A stretch of 14,286 bases of DNA from Lachnospiraceae bacterium UBA3632 (GTDB lineage: Bacteria; Bacillota; Clostridia; Lachnospirales; Lachnospiraceae): NCBI GenBank assembly GCA_002373975.1, contig DFKZ01000036.1, positions 72,848 to 87,133 on the forward strand, written 5' to 3'. Position numbers and translations under genes: made by a program. Position 1 is the first letter of the stretch, and each line of letters begins with the position of its first letter. The notes beneath the pieces are model-generated. The model worked only from the letters and a program-made list of their open reading frames with translations. It was not told the DNA's origin and ran no database searches. This document shows, in pieces, positions 1-7,063 of this stretch.

Positions 1-853
1 CCTTTCTTCTGTCGCCGTATCCGGGGGCCTTAACAGCAACTACATTGAAGGTTCCGCGAAGCTTGTTAACGATAAGGGTAGTAAGAGCCTCGCCCTCAAC
101 ATCTTCAGCGATGATGAGAAGCTTCTTGCCGGACTGAACGATCTGCTCAAGAAGAGGAAGTATCTCCTGAATGTTGGAAATCTTCTTATCGGTGATAAGG
201 ATAAGGGGATCCTCCAGATTAGCTTCCATCTTGTCCATATCGGTAGCCATGTAAGCTGAAATGTATCCGCGGTCGAACTGCATACCTTCTACAAGGTCGA
301 GCTCGGTCTGCATTGTCTTTGATTCCTCGATGGTGATAACGCCGTCGCCTGAAACCTTCTCCATTGCATCTGCAACGAGCTGTCCGACTTCCTCATCACC
401 TGCAGAGATAGCTGCAACACGTGCAATATGATTCTTTCCGTCAACGGGCTGGCTCATAGCCTTGATAGCCTCTACAGCCGTATCGGTAGCCTTCTTCATA
501 CCTTTTCTGAGGATGATGGGGTTAGCACCTGCTGCAAGGTTCTTCATACCTGCGTTGATCATTGCCTGTGCAAGAACGGTAGCTGTTGTGGTACCGTCAC
601 CGGCTACATCATTTGTCTTGGTAGCAACTTCCTTAACAAGCTGCGCACCCATGTTCTCGAAACCGTCCTTAAGCTCGATCTCCTTTGCGATGGTCACACC
701 GTCGTTGGTGATAAGGGGAGCGCCGTAGCTCTTATCGAGCACAACGTTTCTTCCTTTAGGTCCGAGTGTTACGCTGACAGTGTCAGCAAGCTGATTTACT
801 CCCGATTCGAGAGCTGCACGCGCTTCTGCGCCATATTTGATTTCTTTAGCCAT
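1..853 (-). CDS. groL: Chaperonin GroEL, 5' part (cut by window edge)
   Basis: The first 284 codons of the 60-kDa chaperonin, the ATP-driven double-ring folding machine that works with GroES in the cytoplasm. The translation starts MAKEIKYGAEAR and carries the hallmark nucleotide-site motifs TLGPKGRNVVL, NDGVTIAKEI and GDGTTTATVLAQ. It then passes through the intermediate domain into the apical domain (KAPGYGDRRK at the window edge). The reading frame is open and shows no defects. The ATG at 851-853 has AAGGAG 11 nt upstream. The gene lies 75 bp behind groES with no promoter or terminator visible between them, so it should be cotranscribed and share CIRCE control. Roughly the last half of the protein lies outside the window. 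Identification is certain from the sequence. Confidence 0.98.
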   Translation of the reverse strand, partial: MAKEIKYGAEARAALESGVNQLADTVSVTLGPKGRNVVLDKSYGAPLITNDGVTIAKEIELKDGFENMGAQLVKEVATKTNDVAGDGTTTATVLAQAMINAGMKNLAAGANPIILRKGMKKATDTAVEAIKAMSQPVDGKNHIARVAAISAGDEEVGQLVADAMEKVSGDGVITIEESKTMQTELDLVEGMQFDRGYISAYMATDMDKMEANLEDPLILITDKKISNIQEILPLLEQIVQSGKKLLIIAEDVEGEALTTLIVNKLRGTFNVVAVKAPGYGDRRK

Positions 854-928
854 TTTAGCTTCATCTCCTTAAATATATTTCTTCCCATCGGCTTCTCCAT
901 GATAAAGAAACCGGATACTGAGGTATTA

Positions 929-1213
929 TTACTTGATCACTGCCAGAATATCACTCTGCTTTACTATGATATACTCTTCCTCTTCGAGCTTAACTTCTGT
1001 TCCCGAATACTTGGAAAAGATTACCTGATCGCCAACCTTAACCTGCATAGCTACTTCCTTGCCGTCTACCATTCCGCCGGGGCCGACTGCGATAACTTCT
1101 GCCTGCTGGGGTTTCTCCTTATTCTGACCGGGGAGAACGATCCCGGACTTGGTGGTTTCCTCTGCAACAAGCTGCTTCAATACAACTCTGTCTCCCAAAG
1201 GTACTAATTTCAT
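929..1213 (-). CDS. groS: Co-chaperonin GroES
   Basis: A complete 94-residue co-chaperonin, the usual family length, which forms the heptameric lid on GroEL. The N-terminal strand MKLVPLGDRVVLKQL, the mobile-loop region around residues 17-32 (EETTKSGIVLPGQNKEKP) and the C-terminal EYIIVKQSDILAVIK are typical. The start is set by a perfect AAGGAGG 8 nt before the ATG. It is first in the groES-groEL operon, downstream of a sigma-A promoter (1324-1352) and the CIRCE operator (1286-1312), so it should be repressed by HrcA and induced by heat or protein-folding stress. HrcA itself is not in the window. Nothing unusual is visible in the protein. Confidence 0.98.
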   Translation of the reverse strand: MKLVPLGDRVVLKQLVAEETTKSGIVLPGQNKEKPQQAEVIAVGPGGMVDGKEVAMQVKVGDQVIFSKYSGTEVKLEEEEYIIVKQSDILAVIK

Positions 1214-1285
1214 GACTAACGCCTCCTTAGATTATGCATTTACCCGCCCTGCACTGCACAGGATGCGGATGTTTTTCTTTTCTTG

Positions 1286-1312
1286 TTAGCACTCTTTTTG
1301 TATGAGTGCTAA
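1286..1312 (-). promoter_or_regulatory. CIRCE operator (HrcA binding site)
   Basis: A perfect inverted repeat TTAGCACTC-N9-GAGTGCTAA, the exact consensus of the CIRCE element. It sits just downstream of the predicted groES transcription start (about 1317), the classic position for repression by HrcA. Confidence 0.97.
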
Positions 1313-1323
1313 CCACAAAACAT

Positions 1324-1352
1324 AATATAAACCACCCTACAAGATTTGTAAA
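1324..1352 (-). promoter_or_regulatory. Sigma-A promoter of groES-groEL
   Basis: On the minus strand TTTACA (1347-1352) and TATATT (1324-1329) are separated by exactly 17 nt, and the predicted start near 1317 lies immediately before CIRCE. A perfect 11-bp inverted repeat (1325-1335 and 1353-1363) covers both promoter elements. It may double as the terminator of the gene ending at 1398. Confidence 0.85.
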
Positions 1353-1363
1353 GTGGTTTATAT
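1325..1363 (-). repeat. 11-bp perfect inverted repeat spanning the groES promoter
   Basis: ATATAAACCAC and its exact reverse complement are separated by 17 nt. In minus-strand RNA coming from the surface-protein gene that ends at 1398, this would form a stem followed by a weak T-containing tail (TATGTTTTG), so it could be that gene's terminator. As DNA it overlays the -10 and -35 boxes of groES. Which role applies cannot be decided here. Confidence 0.6.
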
Positions 1364-1397
1364 GAGTTTTATATTTTTTTAATAATTACTATCACTA

Positions 1398-2837
1398 TTA
1401 TCTTTTTCTGCGCTTTTGTGCAGCACCGTAAGCCGTAAGGGCAATGCCGGCAATAAGTGATGTCATTATCATATATGTTGCGATATTCGCTCCGTCTCCC
1501 GTCTTGGGTGCTCTTACCTCAAGTACAGGCTGCGGTTCGGGTTCGGGTTCAGGCTCGGGAGCAGGAATGCTGGTCCACGCTACAAGAATCGGCGAAAGGC
1601 CCATCACTCTGAATTGAATGCCTGTATCAGTTTTTGTTACCGCAGGCTTCTCAATCTGTCCTGCAGTATTGCCGTTCACGTTATACGCGAACATGTGAGA
1701 AACCGAGAAGTTGAAGCTATCCTTATTTGTCCCTTCCGGGTAGGGCATGTTTACAACCAGACCTTCCGGCGGGAAATTCTGCGGAGTGACAGGAACATAG
1801 GTCACGCCTCCATCAAAAGATACCTGGAATATGACATCATAAAGCTTAGTTCCGACTACCACATTTCCCCCGTTCAGATCGGGATTATCATTCACAACAG
1901 CTCTGTAAAGAGCATCCTGTATCTTCTCTTCGGTATCATATCCATTGCTTATAAGCTCCTGCGAGATATCCTGATAGCCTTCATTCACAGTCTGTTGCGG
2001 GATAGCTTCCGACCAATTAAGCTCGGTCCACTGTGCATAAAGGGTCACATTTGCTCCATCTATATTTGTAAGGTTTGCTATCGAACCGGCTGCATATGCT
2101 GTACCCGTCCCATCCTGCATGGTATTCCAACCACAAAACTCATAACCTGTACGGGTAAATGCATTTGCTGGAAGAGCAGTGCCATCGTCATAGACGCGCG
2201 CCTGATTATTCATGGTACCTGTTCCGCCGTTACTGTTAAAGACAACTGTGTAAACAATAGGGGTCCATTTCGCATAAAGGTCAAGATTCCCCTGAATCGT
2301 ATCATTAGCAAAATCCCAATCATGCCACGAGGTCAAACCATTATCAACACTACTGTATTGCCATTTATCAAATATATACCCCTCTTTTACCGGGTCAGCC
2401 GGTTCTGTAACCTGTCCATTACTAGCTACATATTGAGTGTTCACAAAAACATCGGCAAAACCTGTCATAAAGGCAATCTGATACACTGTAGTAAGTGCCA
2501 CATTGTATACATCGAATGTGCTAGCTCTGTAAAAATTTACAACACCATTAACAGGTCGGGTGCTGTTATCATCGGCTCCAATTTCATAACAATAACCATC
2601 CTGCACATTGTCACTGTTTACACCATCTACTAATACTATTCCTGCCCCACTTGAGAAAAAGATCTGATCACCTTGTCTCAATACTTGACCATTCAAAAAA
2701 CAATGGTCATAATAATCATAATAATTAGAAGCCAATACATTCATCGGCATCAAATTAAAGAACAACAGCGCCGCCGCAAGCATTGCAATAAATGTTTTTC
2801 TTCTCTGTTTTAAGCCATCATTTCCCAGTCTCTTCAT
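1398..2837 (-). CDS. Cell-wall-anchored protein with Listeria-Bacteroides repeats
   Basis: A secreted surface protein of 479 residues, counted from the ATG at 2837. That start has AAGGA 8 nt upstream; the longer GTG start at 2888 lacks a ribosome site and would run through a palindrome. The signal peptide covers residues 1-36 (basic start, hydrophobic run, likely cleavage at VLA-S). Two Listeria-Bacteroides/InlB B-like repeats follow, at about 123-192 (EGYIFDKWQ...LDLYAKW) and 195-271 (VVFNSNGGTG...GYEFCGWN...VTLYAQW). Then come a ~150-residue unassigned region, a Pro-Glu linker (426-437) and a sorting signal: PKTGD (444-448), a hydrophobic helix and a basic tail QKRRKR. A sortase should link it to peptidoglycan. 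Role is probably adhesion or surface interaction; no enzymatic motif is seen. It is monocistronic with its own promoter. Confidence 0.85.
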   Translation of the reverse strand: MKRLGNDGLKQRRKTFIAMLAAALLFFNLMPMNVLASNYYDYYDHCFLNGQVLRQGDQIFFSSGAGIVLVDGVNSDNVQDGYCYEIGADDNSTRPVNGVVNFYRASTFDVYNVALTTVYQIAFMTGFADVFVNTQYVASNGQVTEPADPVKEGYIFDKWQYSSVDNGLTSWHDWDFANDTIQGNLDLYAKWTPIVYTVVFNSNGGTGTMNNQARVYDDGTALPANAFTRTGYEFCGWNTMQDGTGTAYAAGSIANLTNIDGANVTLYAQWTELNWSEAIPQQTVNEGYQDISQELISNGYDTEEKIQDALYRAVVNDNPDLNGGNVVVGTKLYDVIFQVSFDGGVTYVPVTPQNFPPEGLVVNMPYPEGTNKDSFNFSVSHMFAYNVNGNTAGQIEKPAVTKTDTGIQFRVMGLSPILVAWTSIPAPEPEPEPEPQPVLEVRAPKTGDGANIATYMIMTSLIAGIALTAYGAAQKRRKR

Positions 2838-2859
2838 GTCAATAATCCTTTTTGTCAAT

Positions 2860-2875
2860 ATCTGACCGGTCAGAT
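2860..2875. promoter_or_regulatory. Perfect 16-bp palindrome in the surface-protein leader (possible operator)
   Basis: ATCTGACCGGTCAGAT is exactly self-complementary. It lies 22 nt upstream of the preferred ATG and about 18-33 nt downstream of the predicted transcription start, a position suited to a repressor roadblock. No tail of T residues follows, so it is not a terminator. The cognate regulator is unknown. Confidence 0.55.
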
Positions 2876-2899
2876 CATTTATGGTCACAAACCAAAGTA

Positions 2900-2929
2900 A
2901 TTATACTATATTACTAACAGGATAATCAA
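2900..2929 (-). promoter_or_regulatory. Sigma-A promoter of the surface-protein gene
   Basis: A perfect TATAAT (2900-2905) is preceded by TTGATT (2924-2929) with an 18-nt spacer on the minus strand. The start is predicted near 2893. Confidence 0.65.
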
Positions 2930-2965
2930 CTCACATTCAGTTCTAAATCCCGCAATTCCAGCGGT

Positions 2966-3670
2966 TTACATAACTATGTACTTAAGATGTCTGAGTCCAT
3001 CACGCACAGTATTTAACTTTGATTTTCTCTCAAATTTACACCTTCTTAAGGAAACCGGAACCTGTCCGATTCTTAATCCATTCCTTGCGGCTACAGCTAT
3101 CATTTCGGTGGCAAACTCCATCCCGGTGGTTTTAAAGTGCAGCCTCGATGCCGCAGATGACGTAAGCCCTCTTAAGCCTGAATGAAAATCATACACATCC
3201 GTATGGAATCTTTTTCTTCCCAGAAATGATAAAAAGCGAACACCCAGCCTGTGTGAAAGAGACATTGCACCCTTTCGCATACCGCCCGCAAAGCGGTTAC
3301 CGATGACCATGTCTGCGACTCCGTCCGCGAGCATTTTATACATCGCAGGTATATCACCGAAATCATAAGTGGTGTCGGCATCGATCATTATTATCACATC
3401 ACCTAAAGCTTCTCTAATTCCTCTTCTTAGTGCCAGCCCATAGCCGCGACGTTCCTCCGTGATAACCCTTGCGCCGCACTCTTTGGCGATTATAGCCGAT
3501 CTGTCCGACGAAGCATTGTCCACAACAAGCACCTCTCCGTCTATGCCAAGCTTTTCGATAACCTTCTTAGCCTTCCTGATGCAGATACCGATCACACTTT
3601 CCTCATTGAGGCACGGAAGCAGTATGGTAATATCTTTATTTTGTTTTGCGTTTTCTGCTTTGTATTCCAT
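2966..3670 (-). CDS. Family 2 glycosyltransferase (polyprenyl-phosphate glycosyltransferase type)
   Basis: A 234-residue GT-A-fold transferase. It contains ITILLPCLNEESVIG at the nucleotide-sugar site, VLVVDNASSDRS, the YGLALRRGI helix and the metal-binding DxD as DAD (97-99, within MIDADTTYDF). There is no C-terminal membrane anchor, as in short DPM1-like enzymes that move a sugar from an NDP-sugar to polyprenyl phosphate at the cytoplasmic face. The ATG at 3670 is preferred; an in-frame TTG at 3679 is possible. It overlaps the preceding membrane-protein gene by 35 nt, which implies translational coupling. The pair fits the known scheme in which a GT2 makes a lipid-linked sugar that a GT-C enzyme uses outside the membrane. 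Sugar and acceptor cannot be read from the sequence. Confidence 0.88.
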   Translation of the reverse strand: MEYKAENAKQNKDITILLPCLNEESVIGICIRKAKKVIEKLGIDGEVLVVDNASSDRSAIIAKECGARVITEERRGYGLALRRGIREALGDVIIMIDADTTYDFGDIPAMYKMLADGVADMVIGNRFAGGMRKGAMSLSHRLGVRFLSFLGRKRFHTDVYDFHSGLRGLTSSAASRLHFKTTGMEFATEMIAVAARNGLRIGQVPVSLRRCKFERKSKLNTVRDGLRHLKYIVM

Positions 3671-5003
3671 CTTTCCCAAGGCCTGTCAACTCACATATGA
3701 TCAGAACAGTTGCCATTACTGTCACCATCTGTGCTCTGCAGGTAAAAAAACGGTGAATATATGAATGATTATGAAGGACAAGATATCTTATATACGGCAC
3801 CAGTCCTATCACGGCATAAAGAGTTATCTGCCGGATATCCGGTCCTTTTTTTCTGTATACAAAAGCCACATAGGCCATCCCGACAAGTATTACTACGGCA
3901 GTCACAGCTCCCGGAGCCCCGTATCCGATAGGAAACAGGCTGAATACATTCCGTCTGATCGCGCCGAATAAAAGGCCAAAGGATGATATCGAATCACCGG
4001 GTACTTCTCCTCCGAGCCTTTCGGATATATGTTCCGTTACATAGGGCATCACATTTTCGTGAAGAACGGCCGCCGAAATGATCCATTTTGATACCCAGGT
4101 AAGAGCATATCCCGCCACCCAGCAAAGGGCACATACGACCACCCTCATATTATCCCTGTTAAAAAGATTTTTAACAAATCCCTGACCGGTAATGATAGCT
4201 TTATCATTATTCAAATAAACCCTCATTATCACAAGCAGCGGCAGAGTAAGAGTGAGCGTCTCAGCGGTAAGGAAATCAAGGAAATTGCAGATCATGGCTC
4301 CTGCGAAGATCAGATAAGCGCAAACGGTATAATTGCCCTTCAGGGATATTAGATAAACAGCCAAAGTAACCGCAAGCATTACGATATACACCCAGGTATA
4401 TTCCAGCGAAAGCGGTACAAACCACGAGCTTGCGGCAATAAGTCCGATCCAGAAACCGGCTGCGATATCATATGCCCTGTTCCGGATAAACAGAAATGTC
4501 AAAACGCCGATAAGAAGCAGGATTATCACTGCATTCAGAATATATATCTGTTTTACGGTCATGAACAAATGAAGAAGCCTTGCGATCCCTGCAGATCCAT
4601 GCCAGTATCTCAGATACTGTGAATAGTGATATAACTCATTTTCCTCACCTGTGACCGAAGCCCTGAAATTTACATTTTCATTAATGTACTCACAGGTATA
4701 ATAATCATCCCTCATTACCGATTCAAGCGCATCATCTCCGCCCAGATTCCAGGCAATGTTGAGTGTTATCGAATCCGCATAGCGGTCGATCTTGGTGGGT
4801 GTGATACCCTCTATCATGTCAAAGAACACATCTTTTTCATTCAGATAATCTGCGGATTTAAGCATGTTTTCCGCAATACCGTCCTGCGGGACCCTGGCAC
4901 ATGCAATCATTACTAACACAAATAAGACCTGCGCTGCCACAAACAGCGCAAGCCCTATTAAAATATGCTTTATAATATTAAAAACTCTGCCTTTACCAGT
5001 CAT
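3636..5003 (-). CDS. Polytopic membrane protein, GT-C glycosyltransferase-like
   Basis: A 455-residue integral membrane protein with about ten hydrophobic helices. After the first helix (roughly 11-35) comes a ~115-residue polar segment, probably extracytoplasmic, containing many Tyr/Asp residues and the RYWHGSAG motif near 132-139. The remaining helices are clustered from about 152 onward. A late loop HNHSYIHRFFTCRAQ (about 411-425) precedes the last helix, and the tail is basic (SRKRKTK). One large outer loop followed by a helix bundle, next to a GT2 gene, is typical of lipid-linked-sugar-dependent GT-C transferases. However, I do not see a definitive DxD/ExD catalytic motif, so the enzymatic role is inference. 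The ATG at 5003 lies 12 bp after the stop of the small membrane protein; an in-frame TTG at 5009 also exists. Confidence 0.75.
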   Translation of the reverse strand: MTGKGRVFNIIKHILIGLALFVAAQVLFVLVMIACARVPQDGIAENMLKSADYLNEKDVFFDMIEGITPTKIDRYADSITLNIAWNLGGDDALESVMRDDYYTCEYINENVNFRASVTGEENELYHYSQYLRYWHGSAGIARLLHLFMTVKQIYILNAVIILLLIGVLTFLFIRNRAYDIAAGFWIGLIAASSWFVPLSLEYTWVYIVMLAVTLAVYLISLKGNYTVCAYLIFAGAMICNFLDFLTAETLTLTLPLLVIMRVYLNNDKAIITGQGFVKNLFNRDNMRVVVCALCWVAGYALTWVSKWIISAAVLHENVMPYVTEHISERLGGEVPGDSISSFGLLFGAIRRNVFSLFPIGYGAPGAVTAVVILVGMAYVAFVYRKKGPDIRQITLYAVIGLVPYIRYLVLHNHSYIHRFFTCRAQMVTVMATVLIICELTGLGKDGIQSRKRKTK

Positions 5004-5015
5004 AATCAATTATGC

Positions 5016-5375
5016 TCACATGGTGATTCCCATCAATGTCAAAATCGGTATCAATACAATAACAGAACTCACTCCCATGCTTACCGCCGGCATCCATACT
5101 CTCCTGAAATATTTTTTGGCCAGACCGACTATAAGAAGCACAAATCCCATTAGTCCTCCGATGGCGCTAAAGATCCACGAAAGAACAATAAACAGGAGCA
5201 CACCTGCTATTCCCAGCACTGCCTCATTGGTAACTGCTGTGGAACTACCACCGCCGGAACCGGCATACAGTATCATAACGCCTATCATGCCGAGGGACGC
5301 AGCTCCGTGCCCTGTAATGACAAGGGATATTATTGATAATACCAAATAGGCTGTAGATGATTTTTTCGGTGCCAT
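5016..5375 (-). CDS. Small four-helix membrane protein, unknown function
   Basis: A 119-residue hydrophobic protein that I do not recognise. It has helices at about 9-23, 28-38, 52-87 (probably two) and 94-118, a Gly/Ser-rich loop (AGSGGGSS, 38-45) and a short basic stretch (KKYFRR, 87-92) that would set topology. AGGAG 8 nt before the ATG supports the start. It is the first gene of the three-gene operon with the GT-C-like protein and the GT2, directly behind the promoter at 5421-5449. It may be a flippase-like or accessory partner of the glycosylation genes, but nothing in the sequence proves that. Confidence 0.75.
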   Translation of the reverse strand: MAPKKSSTAYLVLSIISLVITGHGAASLGMIGVMILYAGSGGGSSTAVTNEAVLGIAGVLLFIVLSWIFSAIGGLMGFVLLIVGLAKKYFRRVWMPAVSMGVSSVIVLIPILTLMGITM

Positions 5376-5420
5376 AGGCCCTTCTCCTCACCTTCATTGA
5401 AGCATACCATACATGCCATC

Positions 5421-5449
5421 ATCATAGACTTTTTTGACAGATTTGTCTA
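5421..5449 (-). promoter_or_regulatory. Sigma-A promoter of the glycosylation-type operon
   Basis: On the minus strand TAGACA (5444-5449) and TATGAT (5421-5426) are 17 nt apart, with the start predicted near 5414, about 40 nt ahead of the first ATG. It lies in the 86-bp gap after the lipoprotein gene. No terminator with a clear T tract is seen in that gap, so some read-through from upstream is possible. Confidence 0.7.
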
Positions 5450-5461
5450 CACCCCATCGTT

Positions 5462-6991
5462 CTATTTATAATGCGCGTAAAGTGTGATATCTCCTGTAGC
5501 AGTCACCTGACTGTAAGGAGTGATCTTCTCTCCGCCTTCGGGCGCTGTGTACCATCCTGCAAAAGTTGTATCAAGATTCTCGGGGTAAGGCATCACACCG
5601 TATAATCCCCCGGGAAATACAGACTTGGAATCCCAGCTTAAGTTCCCGCCGTCAGCGTCGAAATAAACTGTTACCTCGGCGTTAGCAGATATATAATCGG
5701 GCGATATGATGTATCCGAGCTTTCCACCGTCTACAAGAGTTCCATCCGAATTGAGCACATAATCGTTTTCCATTACCGTATTTGAAGTGTTGCCCTCGAT
5801 CACATGGAAAATGATGTTATCACCCATATCGATAGCTTCTTCAAGGATCGATGTATGTGAAAGCGCATCATCCGGTCCATAGGGATCATCATCAAATACC
5901 CAGAAGATGATCTCTCCGCCCTGCGGCTCAAAATCTCCTCCTGCATATACAGTATCTTCCCACGCATAATATGACGCACTTGTTCCTTCGGTAAAGTTTG
6001 TCGCACATGCACAGCGGCTTGTCGATATCCTGTTGAACGGAATACCCGTCATTCTCACACACCAGCTCGCAAACTCGGAACACCATGCGGTACCGATGCT
6101 TCCGTGATATTTCCCGTACTCCGTAAAATCATCATCACCGCTGGCGTTAAGGCCGCACAGATCGCTGTAACGGTTTCCTTCATAATATCCAAGCTGCGAG
6201 CGTGCTATTTTGAGCATATCATCTCTCAGGTTGCCTGACGGTATAACAGATGTAAGCTCCAGGTAAAAAGGGCTGTCGTAATAATATACCGAAAAGTCGT
6301 CCATCTCATCTTTTGCGATTGCTTTTTCCGCATCCTTATCCGCGGGGTAAGTGCTGTCATAGTAATAATCTATTCCGGCTTCCTGCGTCTCTCTTCCCTT
6401 TTGATAGCTCTCTATATCTGCCTCGAGCTGTCTTTCGGATTCCTCCCACACCTGTATTGTGCTCTTATACTTTGCCATAGCTTCTTCCATCTGCCGTTCG
6501 AATTCGGCTCGGGCATCGGCAAGTACATCCGTCACTTCATCAACATTGGCATCATCCAAAGCAGCAACAGCATCTGCGCCTTCCCTTACGAAGGTATAGG
6601 TAAGAGTGGCAAGGCTTATTGTAAGCACATCCTCATAGTATTCATAATCATACATAGGAGTGCCGTCCACCGCGAGTTTTCCCTTTCCGTCAAGACTGAT
6701 AGCTGAAGAAACATCCCCCAGCTTTAATTCACCGCTCCCGTCGTCATTTATAACGATATATGAATCTCCCAGTCCCATGGCTTGAAGTGTCTCGGGACCG
6801 ACAGGAGTATCTGCTGTAGTCATTTGGAAGATCGTATATCTTCCGGAAATGTCAGAAACATCCGCATCAGCCACAGTCTTAGAGCCGCCGTTTAAAGGAC
6901 CACTATTTCCTCCGCCAAATGTACAGCCGGAAAGTGCAAGCGCTCCGGCGATGATCAGTGCCATTGCTGATTTGATACCATCTTTTCTCAT
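5462..6991 (-). CDS. Lipoprotein with CHAP-type amidase/peptidase domain and C-terminal InlB-like repeat
   Basis: A 509-residue lipoprotein. The ATG at 6991 has AGGAG 8 nt upstream; an in-frame start at 7036 would put a terminator stem inside the coding region and lacks a ribosome site. The signal peptide ends in the lipobox ALSGC, giving a lipidated Cys23. Next come a lipocalin-like beta region (about 47-137: DISGRYTIFQM, DGSGELKLGD, LTYTFVREG), a charged coiled coil (157-207) and a Tyr-rich spacer. The CHAP-like domain follows (about 255-430), with catalytic Cys304 in GTAWCSEFASWC, His379 in LSHTSILEE and the Glu/Asn pair in VIEGNTSN (about 399-401). The end is one Listeria-Bacteroides repeat (440-509, closing LYAHYK). 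It probably cleaves peptidoglycan peptides or amide bonds at the cell surface. The substrate is unknown. Confidence 0.85.
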   Translation of the reverse strand: MRKDGIKSAMALIIAGALALSGCTFGGGNSGPLNGGSKTVADADVSDISGRYTIFQMTTADTPVGPETLQAMGLGDSYIVINDDGSGELKLGDVSSAISLDGKGKLAVDGTPMYDYEYYEDVLTISLATLTYTFVREGADAVAALDDANVDEVTDVLADARAEFERQMEEAMAKYKSTIQVWEESERQLEADIESYQKGRETQEAGIDYYYDSTYPADKDAEKAIAKDEMDDFSVYYYDSPFYLELTSVIPSGNLRDDMLKIARSQLGYYEGNRYSDLCGLNASGDDDFTEYGKYHGSIGTAWCSEFASWCVRMTGIPFNRISTSRCACATNFTEGTSASYYAWEDTVYAGGDFEPQGGEIIFWVFDDDPYGPDDALSHTSILEEAIDMGDNIIFHVIEGNTSNTVMENDYVLNSDGTLVDGGKLGYIISPDYISANAEVTVYFDADGGNLSWDSKSVFPGGLYGVMPYPENLDTTFAGWYTAPEGGEKITPYSQVTATGDITLYAHYK

Positions 6992-7016
6992 GATTCTCTC
7001 TCCTACAATTTCGGAC

Positions 7017-7045
7017 AAAAACGGCAGGCCTAACAACCTGCCGTT
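7017..7045 (-). terminator. Rho-independent terminator after the repeat protein gene
   Basis: On the minus strand AACGGCAGG-TTGTTAGG-CCTGCCGTT forms a 9-bp stem, followed by TTTTTGTCC. It lies 18 bp past the stop at 7064 and only about 29 bp ahead of the lipoprotein ATG. The T run is short, so partial read-through into the lipoprotein gene is plausible. Confidence 0.85.
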
Positions 7046-7063
7046 AACGTTTTTATTAAAGAT

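Noticed and set aside
428..1207. Long plus-strand open frame opposite groES-groEL
   Set aside because: It is antisense to two certain genes, has no ribosome site or family resemblance, and runs across their intergenic gap.
1614..2633. 339-codon plus-strand open frame opposite the surface-protein gene
   Set aside because: Its composition is Ile/Cys-rich and domain-free, as expected from the complement of a Thr/Asn/Tyr-rich repeat protein; no promoter or ribosome site.
2949..2966. Hairpin CCGC-AATTCCA-GCGG after the glycosyltransferase stop as a terminator
   Set aside because: The stem is only 4 bp and no T tract follows on the minus strand.
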